Origin: JBMNTU01 sp050945895
Lineage (GTDB): Bacteria > Bacillota > Clostridia > Christensenellales > Christensenellaceae
Assembly: GCA_050945895.1 (NCBI GenBank)
Contig: JBMNTU010000067.1
Location: forward strand, 1 to 12,565
Direction: 5' to 3'
Length of the DNA: 12,565 nt
Shown here: one piece after another, positions 1 through 7,640 of the stretch
Layout: every line of letters starts with the position of its first letter
How positions within the stretch are numbered: position 1 is the first letter of the stretch
Notes under the pieces: generated by a model
Told to the model about the DNA's origin: nothing
What the model saw: only the letters and a program-made list of their open reading frames with translations
Databases searched by the model: none
Position numbers and translations under genes: made by a program

Positions 1-102
1 ACTCTAAAGGATAGCAGTTTTAGCTCGGTGCTGAGATGCCCGTTTTATCTCTGGGCATGTGCTGTATTTTTGGTGACCATTTGCTGTATTTTTAGATTAA
101 CA
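1..102. mobile_element. Putative end of an IS21-like insertion sequence (transposase outside window)
   Basis: The 12-bp word TGCTGTATTTTT occurs twice as a direct repeat (60-71 and 82-93, 22 bp apart). On the minus strand the presumed element tip begins TGTTAATC at 102, giving a TG...CA type terminus. IS21-family elements are known for TG/CA tips and for several short internal repeats near each end, which is the basis of the call. A small inverted repeat (ATGCCC 36-41 / GGGCAT 53-58) lies inside. The neighbouring acyltransferase frame stops exactly inside this sequence, as expected for an insertion into that gene. The istA/istB genes would lie left of position 1 and are not visible, so the family assignment is from memory of the end structure only. 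Confidence 0.45.
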
Positions 103-772
103 AAAACATATTGACCCTGCTTTGTATGTAACGCTCAAAGATGTTGTTTTTGGCGCATACAACAGCAAGTACAATCGTCAGCGCATACCATGTAAATAAT
201 GCATTTAACCCTAACAATCTTGGTATAAAAAGAAAGACCAATATTAAATATTTCCCTATTTTCTCGTATGTTTTAATAAATAATGGCGTTATAAATACAA
301 TCGTATAGGCCAGGGTCATATACCACCACGTCGGGTTCATTGTCGGCGTGTGAAAAAGCTCCGCCATACCAAACATATCAATAATCGCACAAAGCACCCC
401 TAATATACCATTTTCGGGAAAACCATAGGGATTATTCGTAAAAAGGCTAACGATAAAAGCAATGATAAAAATAAACAAAAAATTTGCCCACAGCTGAAAC
501 GCCCTGTTTGCTGACTTTTTAAAGCTTACCAGCTGTGAATCTGATTGTTTGGTTATTCCGTAAACACTTAAAAAAACGAATATAGGAACGCAAATTTTAA
601 ACGCTTGCGCAATTCCAATCGCCGTCTCTTCGCTGAGCGGAGAAAAAATAACCGTCAAACCTTCAATCGTCTCAACCGAATAAAACAAGTGATGAATCAG
701 CAGCATAATAAGCGCGATTCCCTTTACCGCCTCGCTGTCCAGCTTAGTAAATCTAGCTGATAATTCTTTCAT
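92..772 (-). pseudogene. Truncated acyltransferase-3 family membrane protein
   Basis: This encodes about 226 residues of an integral membrane protein resembling the acyltransferase 3 family, which transfers acyl groups (often acetyl) to sugars of cell-surface polymers. Visible marks are an N-terminal helix with a His pair (LLIHHLF), a second helix with the family-like VPIFVFLSVYG, and a TWWYMTLAYTIVFITPL helix resembling the usual 'WFL..L' segment, with about seven hydrophobic segments in all. Family members are usually about 330-380 residues with about ten helices, so the C-terminal third is missing. The frame ends (NMFLLI, stop) within the presumed insertion-sequence tip. I chose ATG at 772; a TTG ten codons upstream (802) lies inside a hairpin and is less likely. 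The ribosome binding site is weak. The gene is clearly more AT-rich than the rest of the window, which suggests transfer. Exact substrate is unknown. Confidence 0.7.
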
Positions 773-794
773 AAAACACCGTTTTCGCTTATTT

Positions 795-831
795 AACAAC
801 AATGATACCTCAAAAAGGTATCATTGTTGTT
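795..831. terminator. 16-bp perfect stem-loop between tRNA and acyltransferase gene
   Basis: Arms at 795-810 and 816-831 are perfectly complementary over 16 bp, with a 5-base loop (811-815). On the plus strand the stem runs into a T tract (831-834). On the minus strand the 3' arm itself is U-rich (GTTGTT) and is followed by AAAT. It lies 12 bases past the CCA end of the tRNA, so its likely job is to end tRNA transcription or bound the transcript; it may work in both directions. Confidence 0.6.
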
Positions 832-842
832 TTTGTGCTTAC

Positions 843-929
843 TGGTGCCGGAGGTGGGACTTGAACCCACACGGTATTGCTACCACAGGATTTTGAGTCC
901 AGCGCGTCTGCCAATTCCACCACTCCGGC
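843..929 (-). tRNA. tRNA-Leu (anticodon CAA)
   Basis: This is an 87-base tRNA on the minus strand with a perfect 7-bp acceptor stem (GCCGGAG at 929-923 with CTCCGGC at 853-847). It has discriminator A at 846 and an encoded CCA at 845-843. The D-loop consensus (GGAATTGGCAGACGC) and the T-arm GGTTCAAGTCC are present, and the long variable arm fits a class II leucine tRNA. The anticodon loop CTCAAAA places CAA at positions 34-36, reading UUG codons. The anticodon stem appears to carry one U:U mismatch at the 28-42 pair. A consensus promoter lies about 60 bases upstream. Confidence 0.96.
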
Positions 930-991
930 AATTCATTTATCCTTCCGCAGCACCCGTACAATCAATACGCGCCGCAGCAAGGCACTCAATT

Positions 992-1020
992 ATTATATTA
1001 TATCGCATGCTTTTTTTCAA
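992..1020 (-). promoter_or_regulatory. Sigma-A type promoter for tRNA-Leu
   Basis: Minus strand TTGAAA (1020-1015), a 17-base spacer, and TATAAT (997-992). The -10 is part of an overlapping TATAATATAAT. Transcription would start near 985, about 55 bases ahead of the mature tRNA 5' end. This is the clearest housekeeping promoter in the window. Confidence 0.8.
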
Positions 1021-1090
1021 CATCTTTATTTCAGCTTTGCCGTGCAGTATTTAATGAGCCATCGTTAGTTTTTTTTGAATCTTTTCTTAT

Positions 1091-1186
1091 AAAAAAACTG
1101 GCGTCATCTGGCTCCAAAGCCAGCAGGTTTCCCTGCCGCATGCCGTATACATCACAAGGCGCCCCTGCTTGTTACGCAAGGGCGCC
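1091..1186 (-). terminator. Hairpin cluster with T7 tract ending the adhesin transcript
   Basis: Reading the minus strand after the adhesin stop there are three small inverted repeats. The first is GGCGCCC/GGGCGCC (1158-1164/1180-1186, extendable by TGC/GCA), the second GCAGG/CCTGC with a GAAA tetraloop (1123-1127/1132-1136), and the third CTGGCT/AGCCAG (1108-1113/1118-1123). A competing pairing of CTGGC (1123-1119) with GCCAG (1102-1098) sits directly against seven T's (1097-1091), which is a terminator arrangement. I do not recognise a riboswitch in it. Confidence 0.55.
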
Positions 1187-1219
1187 CCATGTATAGATAG
1201 GTGTTCGTAAGCTTTTTAC

Positions 1220-4200
1220 TCAGCCGGTTGCCTCCGCAGAAGGATAGTTTCCTCCTTTTGCATCTCTGCCATCGTCCTCATTTTTCTTGTTGCGTTTGAA
1301 GGCAAACACAGAGCCGACAATTTCGGCTGCAAGGAGCACAAGCATCAATGCGGTCCAGCCATCTGCCAAAACCATCTGGTTGCGCATATCCTCGGTCAGC
1401 AGGAATACAATGATTCCTACTACACCCAATACAATACCCACAATCAGCCATACTGGCCGCAGTATTTTCTTCTGCTCTTCCTGCTCCTGCTTATTGTTTC
1501 TATAGTATTTAGCGTCTTCGTCGCCGTCCTGCCTCTTTTTGCGCCGGACAAGGGCTATCACCAGTATGCACACCGCCAAAGCGCCGCCTATAATACAGCT
1601 GATTAGGTTAATCAACGCCCATACACCTGCCTCGGTGCCATACAGCGGCGCTTCCTCATCACCAATACGTACACTGCTTGGGTCTGTATCACCGCCGATA
1701 CCGCCGTCGCCCTCTCCAGAAGCATTTCCGCTGTCATCTCCGCCGTCTTGCGTACCACCGCCAGGGGTGATATTGGGCGGGTTATCCGTAGGCGTATTTG
1801 TTATTGCCGTTCCGCCGCCACCTCCGCCATCATCCGTTGTGATAATGATTGTCGTACCCGGTCCAGGCGTTGGCGGTACTGTTCCCGGGTTGCCGGGAAT
1901 GCTGGATACCGTCCACTGTGCATACAGTGTCATATCATTCGCAGGCATCGTATGGGCATCGAAGTCCCATGTATACCCGCTTCCATCCTGCACAGAGTTC
2001 CATCCGGCAAAGGTATAGCCTGTTCTCGAAGCGTCCGCTACCCTTGCCGCTTTGTCTTGATATTTCAGGGATTGCGTTTGCGGCGCAGTACCTTCGCCGC
2101 CATTCAGGTGGAATGCCAACTGGTAATAGTTGGGGACCCACTGCGCGTAAACGGTGATATCCGAGCTCACCACATTGCTTACTGTAAAGGCACTGCCCGT
2201 GCCATCCTGCGCCGTATTCCAGCCATTAAACACATAGCCTGTCCTGCTGGGTGCAGACGGCAGCGCCGCCAACGTTGTAGCCGGGCGTATGACCGTCATA
2301 ACCTGCGGGTTTGCCTGCACATCTGCGCCGTTGCCGTCGAAGGTTACAATAAACGCCGATTCGTCTACCCATTGTGCATAAACGGTGATATTCCCCGTAA
2401 CAGGCGTAGTTCCCGTAAACAATGCTCCGCCCGTACGCTGTGTAAACCAGCCCAGGAATTTATGCCCCGCTCTCGTCGGGTTCGCCGGCATACCGCCCGC
2501 TTCGTCCACCGTCGCATCGGGCGATGCAACCGTCACATTTGTCGGATTTGCCGAATCTCCGCCGTTTACATCAAAGCTGACCGCGTAGCTGTAGGTGTTC
2601 CAGCCTGCATACAGTTTTGTATGCGCAGTTACCGGATCTACTGCAAAGTCCCACTTGTCCGTATTGCCCGGGTTTGTTCCTACCTGCGATTTGTACCACC
2701 CTGCGAACACATAACCGCGCAGGTCCCCTGTGCCCGGGTCGGTCGTAAGGTCGCCATGGACAATGCCCGTCTGCCGGTAATCCACATACTCACGCTCGAG
2801 ATCGGCCGGGTCGGACGAACCGCTTGCATAATAATTGTAGTGATAGCTTACCGCATAGGTATGCCATTCAAATATCGCATACACTGTCGTATTACCGGTT
2901 ACGACTGTTGCTCCGGTAAATGTCGTTCCTTTGCCGTCTACCTGCGTATTCCACTCCACAAAGTCCGCATAATCCTTTTCAGGATTCTGCGGCATGCCGC
3001 CCGGCGCGCCGTTTACGTTTGTTACCGGGCGGGTGACGGTGCGCGCCTCATTTGTTGTGCTGCCGCCTGTCCAATGGCCGCCGGTTGTATTGACGTCAAA
3101 CGTAACGGTATAGGGGATGGCGTCGTATATCGCTTTAATCGTCGTATCGGCCGTAATGGTGTTGGCACCGAAATTCCATGCCGTTGCACCCGTATTGTCA
3201 TACCAATCGACAAATGTATAATGATCCTTTTGCGGGTCTGTGCCCGGCCGCGTTGCTGTGCCGTTTACATATACCTTCTGAGCCGCAGGGGCAGGCGAGC
3301 CGCCATCTGCATTAAACGTCACCGTATAAGGCTCTTGCAGCAGTGCGTTTACAACCACAGGGTTGTTTACAATATCCGCGCTGGGCGTCACGCTTGCTTG
3401 CGTATGGTTGGCTCCGTCTAAACCCACCGCCGGAAGCACAAACCGCATAGGCTGTGCAGTTGTCGCCGGGTTTTCGAATACAAGATCCACCGCCGTGCTG
3501 CCCAGCGCTGCCAGTTGGTAGCTGCCGTCCGCAATAGTCGTCGTGCTGTCTTCAAGGTAGGCCGCGTCGCCCGCATGCCCTGCCGTATACGCCTTAACCA
3601 CCACATTGTTTACGCCGGTATCGCCCGTGTTGTCCGTACCGCTGCGGTCGTTGTCCATCTTGACCGTGCCGCTGATAATGCCGCTGTTCAGGCGCAGCGC
3701 AACCGGCTCGCTGGAAATATACGCCGCGTTGCTGTCGAGGTTGGCATGTACGCGCGCGCTGTATATATTTACCTCGCCTTGCAGCGCCGCCGCCTCCGCA
3801 GGGGTGTGCCCAACCTCTAGCGGGAAGTAGAAACTATCTGTAAAATCCGGATCCACGTTGCTTGTCGTTGTAATTTTAACCGCGCGGATGGTCTTTTTGT
3901 CCGCAATGCTTTCCCAGCTCTTCCAGCCTGTTGCATCGGCAGTTTGGAGGTAGCTGTTTGCGTATTCCACATTATACTGGATTGCGCGGCCGGATAAGTC
4001 GATTTTCTGCATCAGGTTCAGCGTCCACGCAAAATCCGCCGTCTGGAAATCGGCATGCCCGGTGTTTTCTCCCTTTTTGGGAATGGGAATGATGGCCGCA
4101 AAGCCGCCGACAATTTGCTTACCCGTGTTGTTGCGTACGTCCAGCTTGTACCGTGCGTCAAGCTGCAGGTTGAGGTCGATATACGTGGCGGGCGTTCCCT

Positions 4201-4954
4201 GGTAAACCAGCCAGTTGTCATCGCCTTTGTCCGCCGATGTAGAAACGGCAAAGTCGCTGTTTGCCTGGATGTTGATTACCCTACTTGTCACCGGGCCAAC
4301 GATTGCCGTGCCAGTGCTTCCTGTGAACTCGAAGTTATCCGTCGTAATATAGGCATTGCTTGCGTAGGTATGGTAACGGAACGTCTCGCTGCCATATGCA
4401 TGCCCGCGGAACACCTCGTGCAGATACATGCTGCCCGTAGCCGCCGTGCTGACCGCTTTAATATCCGCAGACAAAACCGGCGAGCCATAGCTGCCCATCG
4501 TTTTGCTCATATACCCGAATATCTGGTCTGTCACGGTTATTTTGTAAACCTTACAATTGGTATTATCCGTTATTTGGGACCCGTGGGTCGCATAGGTATA
4601 GGTAGTGCCGTTCCATACCACCTTGATCGTCGAAGGATCGATGCTCAGCCCGGGTGCTTCTCGCACATAAAATACCCAGCCCAGGTTAGAATACGCCGTG
4701 CCGTATAGATAGCTGCCCGGCGAAAACGTAGCAGAAGCAGCTTTGGCAGGCTCCCCTGCCGTCAGCGAGGGCGCTGTGGCCGTTGTTGTGGAAAGGTGGA
4801 GCCCATTGTGGGCCGCGTTCGTTACCTTGCCCGTCTGTGTGCACGACGTTCCATCGGGCACATACGTTCCCGTTCCATTGCCGTCGTCTTTTAAAATAGT
4901 CAGCGAAGAGGTGTAGTTTGCCGCGTTCAAAAGCTCACCATAATAAGCCATCAT
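1220..4954 (-). CDS. Adhesin-like surface protein, C-terminal part: Flg_new repeats and three-helix membrane tail
   Basis: This 1244-codon frame encodes the distal part of a large extracellular protein. Residues ~1-420 are Thr/Ser/Asn-rich adhesin-like sequence. Residues ~425-500 resemble an SdrD-B/prealbumin-like domain (GTVKMDNDRSG ... DGSYQLAAL). Residues ~543-1014 contain about six Listeria/Bacteroides repeats (Flg_new, InlB B-repeat type), each starting like YTVTFDxNGG and ending like VYAQWV. Then come a Pro/Gly/Asp spacer (~1018-1095), the motif IGDEEAPLYG, a helix ~1111-1136 with RRKKR, and two more helices (~1167-1187, ~1200-1218). No LPXTG sortase signal is visible. The frame has no signal peptide, and its first ATG (4954) has no ribosome binding site and lies inside the end of the upstream frame. 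It is therefore best read as the continuation of the 4935-7562 gene after a frameshift, not as an independent gene. Confidence 0.85.
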   Translation of the reverse strand: MMAYYGELLNAANYTSSLTILKDDGNGTGTYVPDGTSCTQTGKVTNAAHNGLHLSTTTATAPSLTAGEPAKAASATFSPGSYLYGTAYSNLGWVFYVREAPGLSIDPSTIKVVWNGTTYTYATHGSQITDNTNCKVYKITVTDQIFGYMSKTMGSYGSPVLSADIKAVSTAATGSMYLHEVFRGHAYGSETFRYHTYASNAYITTDNFEFTGSTGTAIVGPVTSRVINIQANSDFAVSTSADKGDDNWLVYQGTPATYIDLNLQLDARYKLDVRNNTGKQIVGGFAAIIPIPKKGENTGHADFQTADFAWTLNLMQKIDLSGRAIQYNVEYANSYLQTADATGWKSWESIADKKTIRAVKITTTSNVDPDFTDSFYFPLEVGHTPAEAAALQGEVNIYSARVHANLDSNAAYISSEPVALRLNSGIISGTVKMDNDRSGTDNTGDTGVNNVVVKAYTAGHAGDAAYLEDSTTTIADGSYQLAALGSTAVDLVFENPATTAQPMRFVLPAVGLDGANHTQASVTPSADIVNNPVVVNALLQEPYTVTFNADGGSPAPAAQKVYVNGTATRPGTDPQKDHYTFVDWYDNTGATAWNFGANTITADTTIKAIYDAIPYTVTFDVNTTGGHWTGGSTTNEARTVTRPVTNVNGAPGGMPQNPEKDYADFVEWNTQVDGKGTTFTGATVVTGNTTVYAIFEWHTYAVSYHYNYYASGSSDPADLEREYVDYRQTGIVHGDLTTDPGTGDLRGYVFAGWYKSQVGTNPGNTDKWDFAVDPVTAHTKLYAGWNTYSYAVSFDVNGGDSANPTNVTVASPDATVDEAGGMPANPTRAGHKFLGWFTQRTGGALFTGTTPVTGNITVYAQWVDESAFIVTFDGNGADVQANPQVMTVIRPATTLAALPSAPSRTGYVFNGWNTAQDGTGSAFTVSNVVSSDITVYAQWVPNYYQLAFHLNGGEGTAPQTQSLKYQDKAARVADASRTGYTFAGWNSVQDGSGYTWDFDAHTMPANDMTLYAQWTVSSIPGNPGTVPPTPGPGTTIIITTDDGGGGGGTAITNTPTDNPPNITPGGGTQDGGDDSGNASGEGDGGIGGDTDPSSVRIGDEEAPLYGTEAGVWALINLISCIIGGALAVCILVIALVRRKKRQDGDEDAKYYRNNKQEQEEQKKILRPVWLIVGIVLGVVGIIVFLLTEDMRNQMVLADGWTALMLVLLAAEIVGSVFAFKRNKKNEDDGRDAKGGNYPSAEATG

Positions 4955-5012
4955 GCCGCGGCTGCCGGAAGTAGAAGTCGCATAGCCAATCGCCTCTTCG
5001 GTGCGCGCCGGA
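4935..5012 (-). other. Frameshift joining the two adhesin frames
   Basis: Skipping one base (+1 shift) on the minus strand near the GGCGCGCACC stretch (about 5000-5012) changes the reading from IPSGA|HRRGDWLCDFYF to a sensible continuation RTEEAIGYATSTSGSRGMMAYYG. The second frame is open upstream of its first ATG across this region, so the two frames overlap by more than the 20 bases between annotated ends. No classic slippery heptamer or strong downstream pseudoknot is apparent. A sequencing or assembly error in the GC-alternating GCGCGC tract, a real inactivating mutation, or phase variation are all possible. Confidence 0.75.
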
Positions 5013-7562
5013 CGGTATGTCTCCCATCGTATATTCGATTGATTTAATATATTCTCCGGAGTTAAGCTGGTCTTGGTCTATAAGATTGACAAACGCATAC
5101 CAGGAGGCTGTGGGCGATTCGGCTCCTGTCGATTGTGAAGCCACGGAGTTAATCGGGATCGACCGGCCTGTCGTCGTTAGAACAACGATGTCCGTCGCTA
5201 CTGTTGCGGCACCCGTCTTTCCAACCATCAACTGCACAGCCGTAACGCCGATATTGCCGGTGTTTGCTGTATCAAATTCAATTTTTGCGCGGCGGCCGTC
5301 CACAGATCCCGCATTATCATTTCGCACGTTAAACGTGCCCAGCGGGCGCATAGCCGCAGGTGTATCCTTTTCCAGCGCATATATGGTGTTTGTTGTGTTT
5401 GTCAGCGTAAGCATGTCGTCCGCTTTTGCCACATAAACATAGCGCAGGTTGTATACACGCAGGCCGTTATCGGACGCTATAAAGTTGGGGCTTTCCTTAT
5501 AAACATCCTCTGTAGGCGGCGTATACACCGTTCCGTCCCAATGGGTTATGCTCGCCTCTACCAGCGCAATAATCAGGTTTTTGTCGGGCGTTGCACCAGC
5601 GTCCACCGTGCCCGTAAACCAGAAGTGTGCGCTGCTTGTAAGCTTTGCGCCCCTGTTGATGGTAACGGTAATATAGTCGTGCGTGGCGCTGCTTGTCGTG
5701 TCCACCGCGCTAAAGGAAACATCCGCAGCCGTAAGCGAAGTCGTGCCGCCCGTTATGTTCGCGCCCGTAAGTCCCATCTCTTTGGGCGCGCTGAATTTGT
5801 ATACCGCGCCCTGGTGCAGCCAGTCCGGTCCCGCGCCGCCGTTGATCCGGTAGTTGATGTTTGTGCTCAGCGAGTAGCTGGCGCCTGCCCCCAGAACATG
5901 GCGATTGCGGTCGGCGCCTGCCATCCAAAACTGGCCTTCCCGCGTAATTGTATATTCATCCAGCTTGGCGCTGCTCACATCAGCGCCCGCTTGGGTTGTT
6001 TTCACGCTCACAGCGTCTACGAGCGTTTGGTCTGTTCCGTAACCCATAAACAGCTGGTCTGCCACAACGCCCACCGTAATATTCGCATTGGTGGTGCTGG
6101 GCTTCAGTGTATAAATAAGCTTGCCGCTCCTTGGTTGCCGTCCGTCAATGGTAGCATCCTGCACCCACACACCGCTGTCGATTACGTTTGCATGCTGGGT
6201 AAGCAGCTTGGATGCGTCGAATGTCCAGTTGTTTTTTGCGCTGTTCGTCGCCACCATACCGGGGGCGCTATCCAACCCCAGACCGTTCGCCAGCGTAATC
6301 TCTATTGTTTTTACCGATTCTGTCGTGTTAAAGCTTTCTACCACATTCAAGTTGCGGGGTAGCTGGTAGGTGCTGTTGTAACCTGCGCTAAAACTGCTTG
6401 GCGAAACCTCCAGGTCGATGCCGTCAAACGTCGCCGAAAAATCGCCTGCGTCCTGCGTTTCAAATCCATCCTCCACCGTAAAAGACAGCGTTTGTGCAAT
6501 TTGCTTGTCATTTTCATTTTTAAGTATCAGGCTATATTCGCCGGCGGCTTCCGCTGCCAAAACAAGCGTCGCATCTCCATTTGCGTCCGGCGCAATCGTC
6601 AATTTTCTTAAAGCATCATCATAGTCACAGCTGCTGCCTGCGTTCAGTGCCGCGTCAAACGCAATGCCATCCGGCAATACCAGCGCCGCGTCCCCTTCAA
6701 GCCCTTTTATTTCAACCGTAAACGTTCCGCCTTCAAAGACTTCGGCGTCCGCCAGCTTCATTGTCGCCGTATAGGCGTCTTCCGGATCGTCGGCCGCTTC
6801 CGAAACTGTCAAATCCAGCTTGTTTCCCAGCGGGCTAAGCGCCGCATCCGCAAACTGGAGGGAATAGCTTCCTGCAACGGAAGGCGTTAATACAAGCGTT
6901 TCATTCAGCCCATCTGTACGCGGCTGCACCGTCAGCTTACGCATTTGTGTATCATAGCCGAAGTTTGGGTTTTCAACATTCTCAACCAAATTCTGCTGCG
7001 GATCGTACTCCAGCCCCGCCGGTAAAACCAGGTATATCTCGCTCGTATACCCGGAAAGTTCCAGCGCAAAAGGCTTTCCTTCCGTCATTTCCGTTCCTGC
7101 GTCGGCATCCGGGCGTTTGATCTGGGGGTCATCCACAGACAGGATTTCCATACCCATTGCAAGAGGTTCCACCAGCGCAGCTTCTCCGGCTACGTTCTGC
7201 AGCTCTTCTGCCTGAGGTGCGTTGCCAGCCGCATCAACAATTTGAGGCTCCGCTATATTGGCCTGCGTATCGTCGACCATATCTTTTTCATCGGGTTCTC
7301 CATCGACCACGCCCGAAACGGAAGAGTCGCTTTCCGCGCTCCCGGTTTCAGTTCCGCCCTCTATTATCGTATCCGTTTGCGCTTGCTCCAATGTCTGTTG
7401 AACATCGGCCAATTCGAATGCTTCATCCTGCGCAAATGCACTTGTAACCAGGCTAACTACCAAAGCAATGCACGCCACGACCGAAACAAAGGCCGTAAAC
7501 CTGCGGGAGATCCTGCGCTTTCTCACCTTTCCAAAATGTTTTACCGTTCTCTTACTTCTCAT
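4935..7562 (-). CDS. Adhesin-like surface protein, N-terminal part with signal peptide
   Basis: This 875-codon frame begins at ATG 7562 behind a good ribosome binding site (AAAAGGAG, 7577-7570, 7-base spacing). It opens with a long basic signal peptide: KxRKRRISRR, a hydrophobic core, and probable cleavage after AFA at residue 44. An acidic Glu/Asp/Ser/Thr linker follows (~45-140). Two tandem ~100-residue Ig-like repeats come next (~143-255 and ~263-365, each with VLPxGxxxD, a KLT segment and an AGxYSL motif), then a long beta-rich adhesin region. There is no wall or membrane anchor. The last ~25 residues (after GDIPSG) change to Arg/Trp/Cys/His-rich sequence typical of out-of-frame reading and overlap the next frame by 20 bases. 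I infer one original gene of ~2.1 kaa spanning 7562 to 1220. It follows the sigma factor gene by 78 bases with no terminator between them, so co-transcription is likely. Confidence 0.87.
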   Translation of the reverse strand: MRSKRTVKHFGKVRKRRISRRFTAFVSVVACIALVVSLVTSAFAQDEAFELADVQQTLEQAQTDTIIEGGTETGSAESDSSVSGVVDGEPDEKDMVDDTQANIAEPQIVDAAGNAPQAEELQNVAGEAALVEPLAMGMEILSVDDPQIKRPDADAGTEMTEGKPFALELSGYTSEIYLVLPAGLEYDPQQNLVENVENPNFGYDTQMRKLTVQPRTDGLNETLVLTPSVAGSYSLQFADAALSPLGNKLDLTVSEAADDPEDAYTATMKLADAEVFEGGTFTVEIKGLEGDAALVLPDGIAFDAALNAGSSCDYDDALRKLTIAPDANGDATLVLAAEAAGEYSLILKNENDKQIAQTLSFTVEDGFETQDAGDFSATFDGIDLEVSPSSFSAGYNSTYQLPRNLNVVESFNTTESVKTIEITLANGLGLDSAPGMVATNSAKNNWTFDASKLLTQHANVIDSGVWVQDATIDGRQPRSGKLIYTLKPSTTNANITVGVVADQLFMGYGTDQTLVDAVSVKTTQAGADVSSAKLDEYTITREGQFWMAGADRNRHVLGAGASYSLSTNINYRINGGAGPDWLHQGAVYKFSAPKEMGLTGANITGGTTSLTAADVSFSAVDTTSSATHDYITVTINRGAKLTSSAHFWFTGTVDAGATPDKNLIIALVEASITHWDGTVYTPPTEDVYKESPNFIASDNGLRVYNLRYVYVAKADDMLTLTNTTNTIYALEKDTPAAMRPLGTFNVRNDNAGSVDGRRAKIEFDTANTGNIGVTAVQLMVGKTGAATVATDIVVLTTTGRSIPINSVASQSTGAESPTASWYAFVNLIDQDQLNSGEYIKSIEYTMGDIPSGAHRRGDWLCDFYFRQPRHDGLLW

Positions 7563-7640
7563 TTTTTAGCTCCTTTTGCCTTTGTATTTCGCCTTGCCTT
7601 TATTATTTTTTGGACGGCCGGTTCAGGCCAGCCTTCCGCT

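Noticed and set aside
1091..1186. Riboswitch-like structure upstream of the tRNA
   Set aside because: The hairpins do not match any riboswitch consensus I know, and they sit after a gene with a T tract, so a terminator explains them better.
1880..3330. Tandem DNA repeats that might be a CRISPR or variable-number array
   Set aside because: The similar stretches are diverged copies encoding Flg_new protein repeats; there is no constant repeat/spacer pattern.
1748..3421. Long plus-strand open frame (557 codons) opposite the adhesin
   Set aside because: It is antisense to the repeat-rich, GC-biased adhesin gene; the translation is Arg/Cys/His-rich with no domains, start or ribosome binding site. 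It is a shadow frame.
4951..4956. ATG ATG at 4954 as a genuine, translationally coupled start for the second adhesin frame
   Set aside because: There is no ribosome binding site, no signal peptide follows although the protein is clearly extracellular, and the frame continues sensibly upstream.
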